Notes: a model not told the origin generated them from the letters alone. DNA of 64,000 bases from Prosthecodimorpha hirschii (GCF_001305515.1 NZ_LJYW01000001.1:1596320-1660319), one strand, 5' to 3'; positions 53,907 through 62,005 are shown, numbered from the stretch's first letter. Translations and numbers: made by a program.

Positions 53907-55532
53907 TCACTCGCTGACCTGCGGCCCATCGGCGTCGTCGCCGACCCGGAATTGCGGCGGAACCTCCCAGAAGGGCCGCCACTGGCCCTTCATGCCGAAC
54001 CAGCTGTCCCAATGCGCCGCCTGATCGGGATGCTCCGGCAGGCTGCCGAGCACCGCCAGCGACAGCGGCCTGACCGGCGCACGGTGGCTGGCGAGCCGGA
54101 TGCGATCGAGCGGCACGGCGCCGCCGATCGCCAGCAGCGCGGCGACCTGTTCGCGACAGCGCCGCCCCTGGCACGGCCCCATGCCGGCGCGCGTCAGGCG
54201 CTTGACCTGATCGGGGTCCGGCGGCCCCTCGCCGAGCAGCGAGGCGAGCGAGCGGTCGTTGCGCGCATCGTGCGCGGCATCGAGATAGCGCGGCGGGCGG
54301 ACCTCCAGGATCTCCCGCGCCGTCACCTCCTCGCACTGGCAGACCGTGCAGTCCCGAGCGGCATGCACCACGCTCGCCGCCACCCAGGCGGTCCGGTAGG
54401 CGGATGGATCGACCTCCGGCTGCCCGGGACCGTCCGTCGGCGCCGCCTCCGGTCCGGCGGCGCCGCCGAGGCTTGCCACCACGGCCCGCGCCGCGCGACG
54501 GCCCTCGGCCCGCGCAATCTCCGGATCGCGCGCCTTGGCGGGCCAGAGGCCGGCGCAGTCGCCGACCGCATGGATGTCCGCGATCGAGGTCCGCTGGTCG
54601 CCGTCGACGACCGGCACATGGCCGCCGCGCGCCGGATCGAAGCCGATCCGGCACCCGGCCGCGTCGAGCAGATCGACCACCGGCACCGCCGCAACGGCCA
54701 GCACGACGCCGTCGCAGGCGATGCTGCGCGCCGGCCCCGCATCGGCACCGGCGGCATCGACCGGGACCACGGTCACCGACGCGACCCGATCTGCGCCTTC
54801 GGCGCGGCGGACCGCATGGCCGGCCAGAATCTCGGTGCCGCCGGCGGCGAGCGCGGCGACGAGATCCGGCGCCCCGACCGGCGCGGCCGCGCATTCGACC
54901 AGCGCGGCGATCTCGACGCCGGCCGCCTTCAGGTCGAGCGCGGCGGCGAGGGCTTCCGACGTGGAGCCGAGCCACACGACGCGGCGCGGCGCCAACGCCT
55001 GATAGCGGCGCGCCAGCGTGACCGCCGCCGTCGCCCCGACCACGCCGGGCAGGTCCCAGCCGGGAAAGGCCAGCCCCATGTCGCGCCGCCCGGCCGCCAC
55101 GATCACCCGCCGGGCGCCGATCAGATGCGCGACGCCGTCGGCCGCGACGCCGACCAGCGTGCCGGGCAGCCAGGCGAGACCCGGCCCGTTGGCATAGAGG
55201 CCCCAGGCCGCCGTGCCGAGGCGGACATCGACGCCGGCCTCGACCGCCGCCTCGATCTCCGGCGCGGCGGCGAGAACCGCCTCCATCATGGCGTTGCGGT
55301 TGCGCACCGCGCCGGTCATGGCCTGGCCGAAATGCAGCGGCACCTCGTCGCCCATCACCTCGATGCCGACCGGATGCTCGTCGACCAGGATCACGCCGAG
55401 ACCGGCCCGTGCCGCCTCGATGGCGGCGGCAAGGCCGGCCGGACCGGCGCCGATGACCACGAGGTCGGCCGTCTCGGCGGGCGGAACCGCCTTGCCGGCG
55501 ACGGATTTCGGGTCTGGACGGACTTCTGTCAT
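53907..55532 (-). CDS. pyridine-nucleotide-disulfide-type flavoprotein with BFD-like 2Fe-2S domain (opine-oxidase/HcnB-like alpha subunit)
   Basis: A 541-residue subunit with an N-terminal FAD fold (LVVIGAGPAGLAAAIEAARAG, about residues 37-57), a second nucleotide-binding segment VVWLGSTSEALAAALDLK, and a C-terminal BFD-like iron-sulfur region. There the ligands are CTVCQCEEVT near 398-407 and GMGPCQGRRC about 50 residues later. HcnB and opine-oxidase alpha subunits share this build. The usual third, small 2Fe-2S subunit (HcnA/OoxC-like, about 100 residues) is not adjacent. The start at 55532 is the ATG giving MTEVRPDPK; a 13-codon extension is unlikely. Confidence 0.88.
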   Translation of the reverse strand: MTEVRPDPKSVAGKAVPPAETADLVVIGAGPAGLAAAIEAARAGLGVILVDEHPVGIEVMGDEVPLHFGQAMTGAVRNRNAMMEAVLAAAPEIEAAVEAGVDVRLGTAAWGLYANGPGLAWLPGTLVGVAADGVAHLIGARRVIVAAGRRDMGLAFPGWDLPGVVGATAAVTLARRYQALAPRRVVWLGSTSEALAAALDLKAAGVEIAALVECAAAPVGAPDLVAALAAGGTEILAGHAVRRAEGADRVASVTVVPVDAAGADAGPARSIACDGVVLAVAAVPVVDLLDAAGCRIGFDPARGGHVPVVDGDQRTSIADIHAVGDCAGLWPAKARDPEIARAEGRRAARAVVASLGGAAGPEAAPTDGPGQPEVDPSAYRTAWVAASVVHAARDCTVCQCEEVTAREILEVRPPRYLDAAHDARNDRSLASLLGEGPPDPDQVKRLTRAGMGPCQGRRCREQVAALLAIGGAVPLDRIRLASHRAPVRPLSLAVLGSLPEHPDQAAHWDSWFGMKGQWRPFWEVPPQFRVGDDADGPQVSE

Positions 55533-55593
55533 CGTGGGCTCGGGTCCGGATGGGAGGACGGCGGGGCGCAAGGCGGGCGGCGCAACCGCGGGA

Positions 55594-57132
55594 TCACGGC
55601 TCGTCGTGGCCGATCGCCTCGCGCCGTGTCGTCACATAGGCGTCGAGCTCCTCGCGGATCGCAGGGTCCATCGGCGGCTCCTCATATTCGGCGAGCGCCC
55701 GCTTCCAGATGTCGGTCGCCCGCTCGGTCGCGTCCTTGCCGCCGGCGATCTGCCAGTTCTCGTAATTCTGCCAGTTGGAGACGAGCGGCCGGTAGAAGGC
55801 GGTCTCGTAGCGGCCCATGGTGTGCGGCGAGCCGAAGAAGTGGCCGCCGGTCGGCACGCCCGCGATGGCGTCGAAGGCCAGTTCGCCGTCGTCGACCGGG
55901 ATCGGCTTCAGGAACTCGACCATGTGCTGGAGCATCTCGATGTCGAGCACCAGCTTTTCGTAGGAGGCCGTGAGCCCGCCTTCCAGCCAGCCGGCGGCAT
56001 GATAGAGCAGGTTGGTATGGCCGAGCACGGCCCCCCAGAGCGCCATTTCGGTCTCGTAGACCGCCTGGGCATCGACCGCATTGGACGCGTTGCCGTTGGT
56101 CGAGCGGTAGGGCAGCCGGTAGCGCCGGGCGAACTGGCCGCCGATCACATTGGCCTTGGTGTTCTCCGGGGTGCCGAAGGCCGGCGCGCCGGAGCGCATG
56201 TCGACATTCGACGTGAAGGCGCCGTAGATCACCGGCGCGCCGGGATTGACCAATTGAGTCAGCACGATGCCAGCCAGCGCCTCAGCATTCTGCTGCGCCA
56301 GCGCCCCGGCCAGCGAGACCGGCGCCATGGCGCCCATCAGCGTGAAGGGCGTGATCACGGTCGCCTGGCCATGCTCGGCCATGGCCATCAGGCCCTCCGA
56401 CATGGCGTCGTCGAACCGGCGCGGGCTGTTGACCGAGATGATGGTCAGGACCGACGGATCGGTCTTCATCTGCTCAATGGTCAGCCCGCGCGTGATCGCC
56501 ATCATGCGGATGCCGTCGATGGCCCGGCCGGCACCGATCGCCGAGCAGTGATAGACGAGGTCGGACAGCGTCAGGTTGGCGCGATAGGTGTCGAGATGGC
56601 GCGAATTGGCCGGCATCTCGACCGGCGCGCAGACCTGATTGCCGATCAGGTGCAGCGTGTTGAAATACTGCGTCAGGCGGATGAAATCGCAATAGTCCGC
56701 GAAATTGCCCGACCGCCGGCCGCGCTCGCGGTCGTGCACGTTGGGCGGCCCGGCGACGAGGCCGAAATTGATCACGTTGCCGCCGAAGAAGACCTGCTTG
56801 TCCGGATTGCGCGGCGTCAGCGCGAAACTGGCCGGCGCCGTCGCGAGCGCCTGCTCGACCAGCCCGCGGTCGATGCGCACCGTCATCGAGGCATGGTCGA
56901 CCTTGGCGCCGGCCGCGGCGAAGAGCGACAGCGCGCGCGGCGACATCACTTCGATCCCGAGTTCTTCGAGAATGCGCAGCGACGTGAGGTGGATCGCCTC
57001 GACCTGGTCGGCGGAGAGCAGCTCCATCGGCGGATAGGGATTTGCGACGCGCTGAAGCGGCAGCTGCGGCAAGCGCGCCGGCCCCGTCTGACGCGCCCGT
57101 CCGCCCTCGCGACGCCGCCTCATCTCGTTCAT
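55594..57132 (-). CDS. MttB-family (trimethylamine methyltransferase-like) protein without pyrrolysine
   Basis: A 512-residue TIM-barrel protein of the MttB superfamily (COG5598). Segments such as RILEELGIEVMSPRAL, GAKVDH, FVLFGGNVINFG-like KQVFFGGNVINFG, and VNSPRRFDD are typical. No in-frame TAG occurs, so it belongs to the non-pyrrolysine branch whose studied members demethylate glycine betaine, proline betaine or carnitine, passing the methyl group to a corrinoid protein. Neither corrinoid protein nor reactivase is in the window. The start at 57132 has AGGAG 9 bases upstream, better than ATG 57141 with none to spare. It heads the operon with the two oxidase subunits. Confidence 0.88.
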   Translation of the reverse strand: MNEMRRRREGGRARQTGPARLPQLPLQRVANPYPPMELLSADQVEAIHLTSLRILEELGIEVMSPRALSLFAAAGAKVDHASMTVRIDRGLVEQALATAPASFALTPRNPDKQVFFGGNVINFGLVAGPPNVHDRERGRRSGNFADYCDFIRLTQYFNTLHLIGNQVCAPVEMPANSRHLDTYRANLTLSDLVYHCSAIGAGRAIDGIRMMAITRGLTIEQMKTDPSVLTIISVNSPRRFDDAMSEGLMAMAEHGQATVITPFTLMGAMAPVSLAGALAQQNAEALAGIVLTQLVNPGAPVIYGAFTSNVDMRSGAPAFGTPENTKANVIGGQFARRYRLPYRSTNGNASNAVDAQAVYETEMALWGAVLGHTNLLYHAAGWLEGGLTASYEKLVLDIEMLQHMVEFLKPIPVDDGELAFDAIAGVPTGGHFFGSPHTMGRYETAFYRPLVSNWQNYENWQIAGGKDATERATDIWKRALAEYEEPPMDPAIREELDAYVTTRREAIGHDEP

Positions 57133-57209
57133 CGAACCCATCTCCTGCGGCCTCGGACCGAGGTCATGCCCGCAGTATCGGTCGCCAGGAGACCGCAGCA
57201 CCGCGGGAT

Positions 57210-57237
57210 ATGCGACCGCACCCCCCAGAAATGCGAC
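57210..57237. promoter_or_regulatory. candidate GlxA/AraC-type site between the MttB-family and aminotransferase genes
   Basis: ATGCGAC occurs at 57210-57216 and again at 57231-57237, a perfect direct repeat of period 21 bp. It is centred in the 271-base divergent gap. The right copy is part of CCAGAAATGCGAC, which recurs with one change upstream of the betaine-type importer (51627-51639). Confidence 0.55.
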
Positions 57238-57403
57238 ATGACCATCACCGGAGGCCGGCGGCCTGCCATCCCGGCATGGCTCCTCGAAGACGTTCGGTCC
57301 TGGTGCCGGACGCCGGTTCGACGCATAATCCGGCATTCAAACCGGCCGGTTCGGGACGCAGCGGACCCGGTCGGCCCCGAAAACCCGGAAAACACAGCCT
57401 CCC

Positions 57404-58657
57404 ATGTACCAGGATCATGCCTCGAAGACCGGCGGACCCGCCCCGGCCCGACCGAAAGCCGCGCCCGTGCCGCTCGCCCGCGGTCGCGAGTTCCTGTCCA
57501 TTCCGGGCCCGACCAACGTGCCCGACGTGGTCCTGCAGGCGATGCACCGGCCGGCGGTCGACATCTATGCCGACGAACTGCTGGCCACGACCGGCCATTG
57601 CCTGGAAACCCTGAAGGCGGTGTTCCGGACCGAGGGCTCGACCTACATCTATATCGCCAACGGGCATGGCGCCTGGGAGGCGGCCCTGACCAACACGCTG
57701 TCGCGCGGCGACCATGTGCTGGTCCTGGAGAGCGGGCGCTTCGCGCGCGGCTGGGGCGACCAGGGCGAATTCCTGGGGCTCACGATCGAGGTGCTGCCGG
57801 GCGACTGGCGCAAGGCGGTCGACCCGGCCGCCGTCGAGGCCCGGCTCAAGGCCGACACGCTGCACGCGATCAAGGCCATCCTGGTCGTCCAGATCGACAC
57901 CGCCTCGGGCGTGGTCAACGACATCCCGGCGATCCGGGCGGCGATCGACGCGGCCGGCCATCCGGCGCTGTTCATGGTCGACGGCATCGCCTCGGTCGGC
58001 TGCATGGAATACGAAATGGACCGCTGGGCGATCGACGTCTCGGTGACCTGCTCGCAGAAGGGGCTGATGATGACGCCCGGCCTGTCCTTCGTGGCCGCCA
58101 GCCCGAAGGCCAAGGCAGCGCACCGGACGGCCGGCCTGCGCACCGCCTATTGGGACTGGACGGCGCGCGACCTGCCCGAGAACTACCGGAAATTCTGCGG
58201 CACCGCGCCCGAGCACATGCTGTTCGGCCTGGAGGCCTCGCTCGGCCTCTTGTTCGAGGAAGGGTTGGAACGGGTCTGGGCCCGCCATCTCGGCCTGGCG
58301 GCGGCCGTGCAGGCGGCCGTGGCGGTCTGGGCGGAGGGCGGCGCGCTCGAATTCAACGTGCTGGCCCCGGCCGAACGCTCGCCGGCGGTGACGACCATTC
58401 TGACGCCCGGCTTTGATCCGCAGGCCCTGCGCGACTTCACGCGGCAGAATGCCGGCGTCGTGCTCGGCTCCGGCATCGGCGATCTGACCGGCAAGGCCTT
58501 CCGCATCGCCCATATGGGCTATGCCAATGCGCCGATGGTGCTCGGCACGCTCGGCGCCACGGAAGTTGCGCTGAAGGCCCTCGGCCTGCCGATCGGCGAC
58601 GGCGGCGTGCAGGCGGCCCTGACCGCGCTGCAACGGCATTTCGGCGCGCCGGCCTGA
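57404..58657 (+). CDS. class-V aminotransferase, serine/alanine-glyoxylate type
   Basis: A 417-residue PLP enzyme of the SGAT/AGXT group. The N-terminal signature FLSIPGPTNVPDVVLQAM (about residues 31-48) and the PLP lysine K219 in CSQKGLMMTPG are clear. A 28-residue N-terminal extension precedes the signature. It transfers an amino group between serine or alanine and glyoxylate; glycine produced from methylated amines or the serine cycle would connect here. It is divergent from the MttB-family gene and shares the control region with the 21-bp direct repeat. A strong hairpin follows. Confidence 0.9.
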   Translation: MYQDHASKTGGPAPARPKAAPVPLARGREFLSIPGPTNVPDVVLQAMHRPAVDIYADELLATTGHCLETLKAVFRTEGSTYIYIANGHGAWEAALTNTLSRGDHVLVLESGRFARGWGDQGEFLGLTIEVLPGDWRKAVDPAAVEARLKADTLHAIKAILVVQIDTASGVVNDIPAIRAAIDAAGHPALFMVDGIASVGCMEYEMDRWAIDVSVTCSQKGLMMTPGLSFVAASPKAKAAHRTAGLRTAYWDWTARDLPENYRKFCGTAPEHMLFGLEASLGLLFEEGLERVWARHLGLAAAVQAAVAVWAEGGALEFNVLAPAERSPAVTTILTPGFDPQALRDFTRQNAGVVLGSGIGDLTGKAFRIAHMGYANAPMVLGTLGATEVALKALGLPIGDGGVQAALTALQRHFGAPA

Positions 58658-58671
58658 GGCATCCGCGCGAC

Positions 58672-58706
58672 GGCTGAGCGGCGGCGCACGACTCCGCCGC
58701 TCAGCC
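58672..58706 (+). terminator. terminator-like hairpin after the aminotransferase gene
   Basis: GGCTGAGCGGCGG (58672-58684) and CCGCCGCTCAGCC (58694-58706) form a perfect 13-bp stem 15 bases after the stop codon. There is no T tract, but the strength suggests termination or mRNA 3'-end protection. Confidence 0.6.
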
Positions 58707-58840
58707 CGGGCGTGGCTCCATGCGCAAGGGCGCTCCGCACCCGGACGCGCCACGGAATTCTCCCCGCCCTGTCAATGACATGAGACCGGACCGGATCTCC
58801 GTCCGGCCGGCGGCGGCATGACCGTTCTGTCGGTGCGATT

Positions 58841-58916
58841 TGGTGGGCCCGGCCGGATTCGAACCAGCAACCAGACCGTTATGAGCGGCCAGCTCTAACC
58901 GTTGAGCTACGGGCCC
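58841..58916 (-). tRNA. tRNA-Ile2 (anticodon CAU, lysidine-modified)
   Basis: A complete 76-nt cloverleaf on the minus strand, including an encoded CCA. The acceptor stem GGGCCCG pairs with CGGGCCC, the D stem is GCTC/GAGC, the anticodon stem GGCCG/CGGTC holds loop CTCATAA (anticodon CAU), and the T arm is GCTGG-TTCGAAT-CCGGC. The loop, GC-rich acceptor and the variable region TGGTT resemble tRNA-Ile2 (as E. coli ileX) more than elongator or initiator Met, so it would read AUA after TilS modification. Elongator Met is the alternative. Confidence 0.9.
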
Positions 58917-59515
58917 GGACCACACGGAAACGAGTCGCCGTGAGGCCGATTGCGACGTGTGGCTGAGTAGCACCCCCGGGCAGTGCGGACAAGCACGCCC
59001 CATTCTGGTCACAGTCCGGGATATGGTGGCTTTCGCAAGTGAAGTGCAAAAGAGTGAGTAAGTGAATGATTTGTAATGCGTTTCTGGCCTTGCCGGCTCA
59101 GTTCCAGCCGGACCCGTTCCTGCCCTCGGGCCCAGATCGGCGCATTGCAAGCCGCATTGAACTCCTCGTTTCCGGCGCCAACGGCGTCGAATGCCCGACA
59201 AGTCGGGTCCTCTGTGGCGGACATGCAACAGCGCTGTCCGCCGGGCGCCTCCTGCGGCTCAAGCGCCGCCTCCGCGCCCCGCGTCACTGACGCCTCGGTT
59301 CCGGCCCCGATCTGCGGTTTGCGCCCGTCCGGTGCCGGACTTCGCCCACCCCCACGTTCCGCCGTGCCGGCCCGACGCGCAGTCGGCCGCCACCGGACCC
59401 AGCACGACCGTCGGACCGGCTCGCGAGCCGCACGCGGTCGCCCCCTTCAACCAGGAGACCAAAGGACACGGCATCGGGGCATGCGACCCCGCAACCAAAC
59501 CTGGAGAACCCAACA
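58917..59515. other. 599-base gene-free stretch between tRNA-Ile2 and rlpA
   Basis: It contains a likely tRNA promoter on the minus strand (59021-59049). Open frames on both strands here (for example 59076-59519 plus) lack family patterns and are very rich in Arg/Pro/Ala as GC-driven noise. The rlpA promoter must lie here, but I could not identify it. Confidence 0.5.
59021..59049 (-). promoter_or_regulatory. promoter for tRNA-Ile2
   Basis: On the minus strand TTGCAC (59049-59044) and CCATAT (59026-59021) are 17 bases apart, close to the alphaproteobacterial consensus. The start would be near 59014, leaving a leader of about 98 nt to be trimmed by RNase P. Confidence 0.45.
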
Positions 59516-59950
59516 ATGAAGAATTGCACTGTCTCGCCGCGCGTGTCGCGCGGCACGCCCCTCGCTGCCGCCATGCTGGGCCTCGGCCTCTCGGCAGTCA
59601 CGGGCAACCCGGCGTCTGCCGAAGGTGTCGGCATCGCCTCCTTCTACGGCGGCCGCCTGCATGGCGGACCGACCGCATCGGGCGAGCGCTTCAATCAGAA
59701 CGCCATGACCGCCGCCCATCGCTCCTACCCGCTCGGATCGCGGGTCAAGGTCACCAATCTCAACAACGGCAAGACCGTGATGGTGCGCATCAACGATCGC
59801 GGGCCCTTCGTCCGCGGCCGCATCATCGACGTGAGCCGGGGCGCCGCCGCCCAGCTCGGCTTCATCGCCAGCGGCCTGGCCAAGGTCCGTGTCGAACGCG
59901 TTGGTGCCAACGCGGACGCCGCCGAGCCGGTCCGGATGGTCGAGCGCTAA
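59516..59950 (+). CDS. rlpA: RlpA-family septal ring lytic-transglycosylase-type protein
   Basis: A 144-residue exported protein with a signal peptide (about residues 1-35, ending ASA). It has one double-psi beta-barrel domain: [52 protein letters not shown]. The catalytic Asp in INDRGPF is retained. There is no SPOR domain and no lipobox, so this is a short soluble form common in alphaproteobacteria. It would act on peptidoglycan in the periplasm. The ATG is the first codon after AACCCAACA; the ribosome site is weak (GGAG at 59504-59507, 8 bases upstream). Confidence 0.9.
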   Translation: MKNCTVSPRVSRGTPLAAAMLGLGLSAVTGNPASAEGVGIASFYGGRLHGGPTASGERFNQNAMTAAHRSYPLGSRVKVTNLNNGKTVMVRINDRGPFVRGRIIDVSRGAAAQLGFIASGLAKVRVERVGANADAAEPVRMVER

Positions 59951-60234
59951 ACGCCATCCTCTCGCGGGGCGCACGCGGTCGCGCCGGACGGATGCCGTTC
60001 GGCCCCTGAGCCCCAAGGCGCGCGCCCCGCGACGAACCATCAGGAAGCCGCTGGGGCACGTCGCCCCCGGCGGCTTCCGCTCCGATCCGCCTCCGCCCGG
60101 GCGACCGGCCCATGACACCGTGACAGCCCGGTGCCCGAGACGGCCGGGATTTGGGAACCGCGAACTGTCGGGAACGGTTGTCGACCCGCGCGCCGTGTTC
60201 TAACTCTTCACGGGCGACGGAACGTGAGGCGCGG

Positions 60235-60876
60235 GTGATCGATATCTGGTTGGTGGTCAAGGGCATCGGGATCGGCATCCTGTTCTCCGCCCCGATCGGC
60301 CCCGTCAACATCATGTGCATCCAGCTCGCCTTCCGGCGCGGCTTCCTGGCCGGGCTCGCCGCCGGCATCGGCGCCGTGTTCGCCGACGGCCTGTTCGCCG
60401 CACTCGCCGCCTACGGCTTCACCGCCACGGCCGCCTTCATCGCGGGCTATTCCTCGCTCTTCCAACTGGTCGGCGGCCTGGTGCTGATCGTCTTCGGCAT
60501 CCGGATCATGCGCATGCACCCGCATCTGGCCGCCGGCGGCAGCGCGCGCGACAGCATTCTCTCGACCGCGCTGACCTCGTTTGGCATGACGGTGACCAAT
60601 CCGGCCACCGTGCTCGGCTTCATCGCCGTGTTCGGTTCGCTTGGCGATCTCGCCCCGGCGCCCGGCGACTATCTCGGCGCGACGCTGCTGGTGCTCGGCG
60701 TCCTCGCCGGGGGCTGCGGCTGGTGGTTCTTCGTCGCCTCGCTGGTCTCGGTGGTCCGAGACAAGCTGACCGATCGCGGCCTGGAGCGAATCAACCAGGG
60801 TGCCGGCGCCGTTCTGATTGTCTTCGGTGCGGCGATCCTGGGCCGCCTCGCCTGCGCGGCGCTCGGCTTCGCGTGA
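60235..60876 (+). CDS. LysE/RhtB family exporter
   Basis: A 213-residue inner-membrane protein with about six hydrophobic segments and the LysE signature GILFSAPIGPVNIMCIQ near residues 12-28, plus MTVTNPATVLGF in the centre. It exports amino acids or related metabolites. The GTG at 60235, with GAGG 5 bases upstream, gives the correct family N-terminus; an ATG 84 bases earlier adds 28 charged residues with no hydrophobic pattern and is rejected. Confidence 0.87.
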   Translation: MIDIWLVVKGIGIGILFSAPIGPVNIMCIQLAFRRGFLAGLAAGIGAVFADGLFAALAAYGFTATAAFIAGYSSLFQLVGGLVLIVFGIRIMRMHPHLAAGGSARDSILSTALTSFGMTVTNPATVLGFIAVFGSLGDLAPAPGDYLGATLLVLGVLAGGCGWWFFVASLVSVVRDKLTDRGLERINQGAGAVLIVFGAAILGRLACAALGFA

Positions 60877-60941
60877 GAGCACCCGGCATCGTCATTGGCG
60901 CATCCGGCGCACGGCTTCGCGTGAGCGCCGATACCTCGGCG

Positions 60942-61202
60942 CTACTGCAGCGGGCGCACCAGGGTATATTCGCCGGCCATGATCCGGTCGGAGAGGCGCC
61001 CGGCCAGGGCCGCCACGGCGGCCTCGCCATAGTGCCCGACCAGTTCCGTCAGCACGGCAAACAGCGCCGCCTGGGTGACGATCTCGTATTCGATCCCCTC
61101 CGCCTCGGCTTCCGCCATGGCATCGGCCACGATCTCGTAGGCCGCGCGCTTCTTGTCGGCGACTGTCGTTTCGACCTCGTCGGCCTTCCGCTCGTCGAGC
61201 AT
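60942..61202 (-). CDS. small conserved-looking acidic protein of unknown function
   Basis: An 86-residue helical protein rich in Ala/Glu (ADAMAEAEAEGIEYEI, then LTELVGHYGEAAVAALAGRL). There is no signal or membrane segment. Codon use is like neighbouring genes, and the start at 61202 is the only plausible ATG. A hairpin (GGGTGC-N5-GCACCC at 61219-61235) and CtrA-like half-sites lie upstream. I do not recognise a function. Confidence 0.65.
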   Translation of the reverse strand: MLDERKADEVETTVADKKRAAYEIVADAMAEAEAEGIEYEIVTQAALFAVLTELVGHYGEAAVAALAGRLSDRIMAGEYTLVRPLQ

Positions 61203-61302
61203 GATGTCGTCCCATCCAGGGTGCGTCCTGCACCCGGTCCTATCCCCGACAGAATTGGTAGCATGGCGAAATTTCTCTGGCGCGGTTAACCTCGTGCCAA
61301 CG

Positions 61303-61316
61303 TTAACGAGTATTAA
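61303..61316 (-). promoter_or_regulatory. CtrA-box-like sequence upstream of the 86-residue protein gene
   Basis: On the minus strand TTAA-N6-TTAAC (61316-61302) resembles the CtrA cell-cycle regulator site (TTAA-N7-TTAAC) but has one base less in the spacer. Another GTTAAC is at 61285-61290. It lies about 100 bases before the start at 61202. Confidence 0.25.
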
Positions 61317-61382
61317 AGTTTCTCAAGAAATGGTTAATTTCGGTTGATAAACAAGGGCCCTGTCGAGCCCCGGCGCGGCCCG

Positions 61383-61784
61383 TCAGGGCCGGCCGTAGCG
61401 CGAGACGATGTCCCGCGTCAGCCGTCCGCCCTCGGCCAGATAGCGGTCGATGATCTCGATCGCCGCCGGGGTGCAGGTCCGGTGGATTTCGGCCAGCGAG
61501 CGGTAGCTCTGATTGAAGCGCTCGACCAGGCGTTTGCGGTCCTCCGGGGTCGGGTCCTGGGCCTGGAGCAGCGCCGACATCTTCTGCCGCCAGATCTGAC
61601 CGTCCGGCGCGCCGCACAGCGGCCGCAGGTGATGCAGGCCGCCCAGGATCTCGGCCAGCCGCATCAGCGATTCGGCATAGGGCGGATCGCCCGGCAGGGC
61701 ACGGGCCGGGACCGCCGCGACCAGCGTGGCGGCGATGCCGGCCGCCAGCAGCCGGGCCAACGCCCGCCGCGCCCGTCCAGCCAT
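61383..61784 (-). CDS. TIGR02301-type exported protein of unknown function
   Basis: A 133-residue protein with an N-terminal signal peptide (ARLLAAGIAATLVAAVPARA). The mature part contains YAESLMRLAEILGGLHHLRPLC, WRQKMSALLQAQDPT, and YRSLAEIHRTC, the recognised pattern of TIGR02301 proteins found next to Nudix hydrolases in Hyphomicrobiales. Two cysteines may form a periplasmic disulfide. The start at 61784 has GAGGAG 5-6 bases upstream; that ribosome site is part of a tandem repeat array. Confidence 0.85.
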   Translation of the reverse strand: MAGRARRALARLLAAGIAATLVAAVPARALPGDPPYAESLMRLAEILGGLHHLRPLCGAPDGQIWRQKMSALLQAQDPTPEDRKRLVERFNQSYRSLAEIHRTCTPAAIEIIDRYLAEGGRLTRDIVSRYGRP

Positions 61785-61964
61785 GCCGCTCCTCACGGGT
61801 CGCCGTCCCGTCATGCCGTGCCGCTCCTCACGGGTCGCCGTCCCGTCATGCCGTGCCGTTCCTCACGGGTCGCCGTCCCGTCATGCCGTGCCGTTCCTAA
61901 CGGGTCGCCGTCCCGTCATGCCGTGCCGCTCCTCACGGGTCGCCGTCCCGTCATGCCGTGCCGC
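61783..61964. repeat. tandem array of a 35-bp unit carrying the ribosome site of the TIGR02301 gene
   Basis: Starting from a truncated first unit (61783-61812), four full 35-bp units follow at 61813, 61848, 61883 and 61918, and a 12-bp remainder at 61953-61964; single-base changes (C/T, C/A) mark units 3 and 4. On the minus strand each unit has GAGGAG, then ATG, and an ACGGG-N7-CCCGT dyad. The unit next to the gene supplies its real ribosome site and start. Because 35 is not a multiple of 3, the extra ATGs fall in successive frames. Confidence 0.9.
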
Positions 61965-62005
61965 ATCGGAACGGCCCTCCTTGCGATTGCCCTTCTAGCC
62001 GATTT

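Noticed and set aside
55594-57132. Pyrrolysine (in-frame TAG) in the MttB-family gene
   Set aside because: The reading frame has no internal TAG, so no amber suppression is needed.
59076-59519. Plus-strand frame of 147 codons before rlpA
   Set aside because: It is Arg/Pro/Ser-rich with no hydrophobic core or motif, and its end runs into the rlpA start region. It is better explained as GC-driven noise.
61783-61964. CRISPR array
   Set aside because: The repeats are directly adjacent with no spacers and a constant 35-bp period, so this is a tandem repeat.
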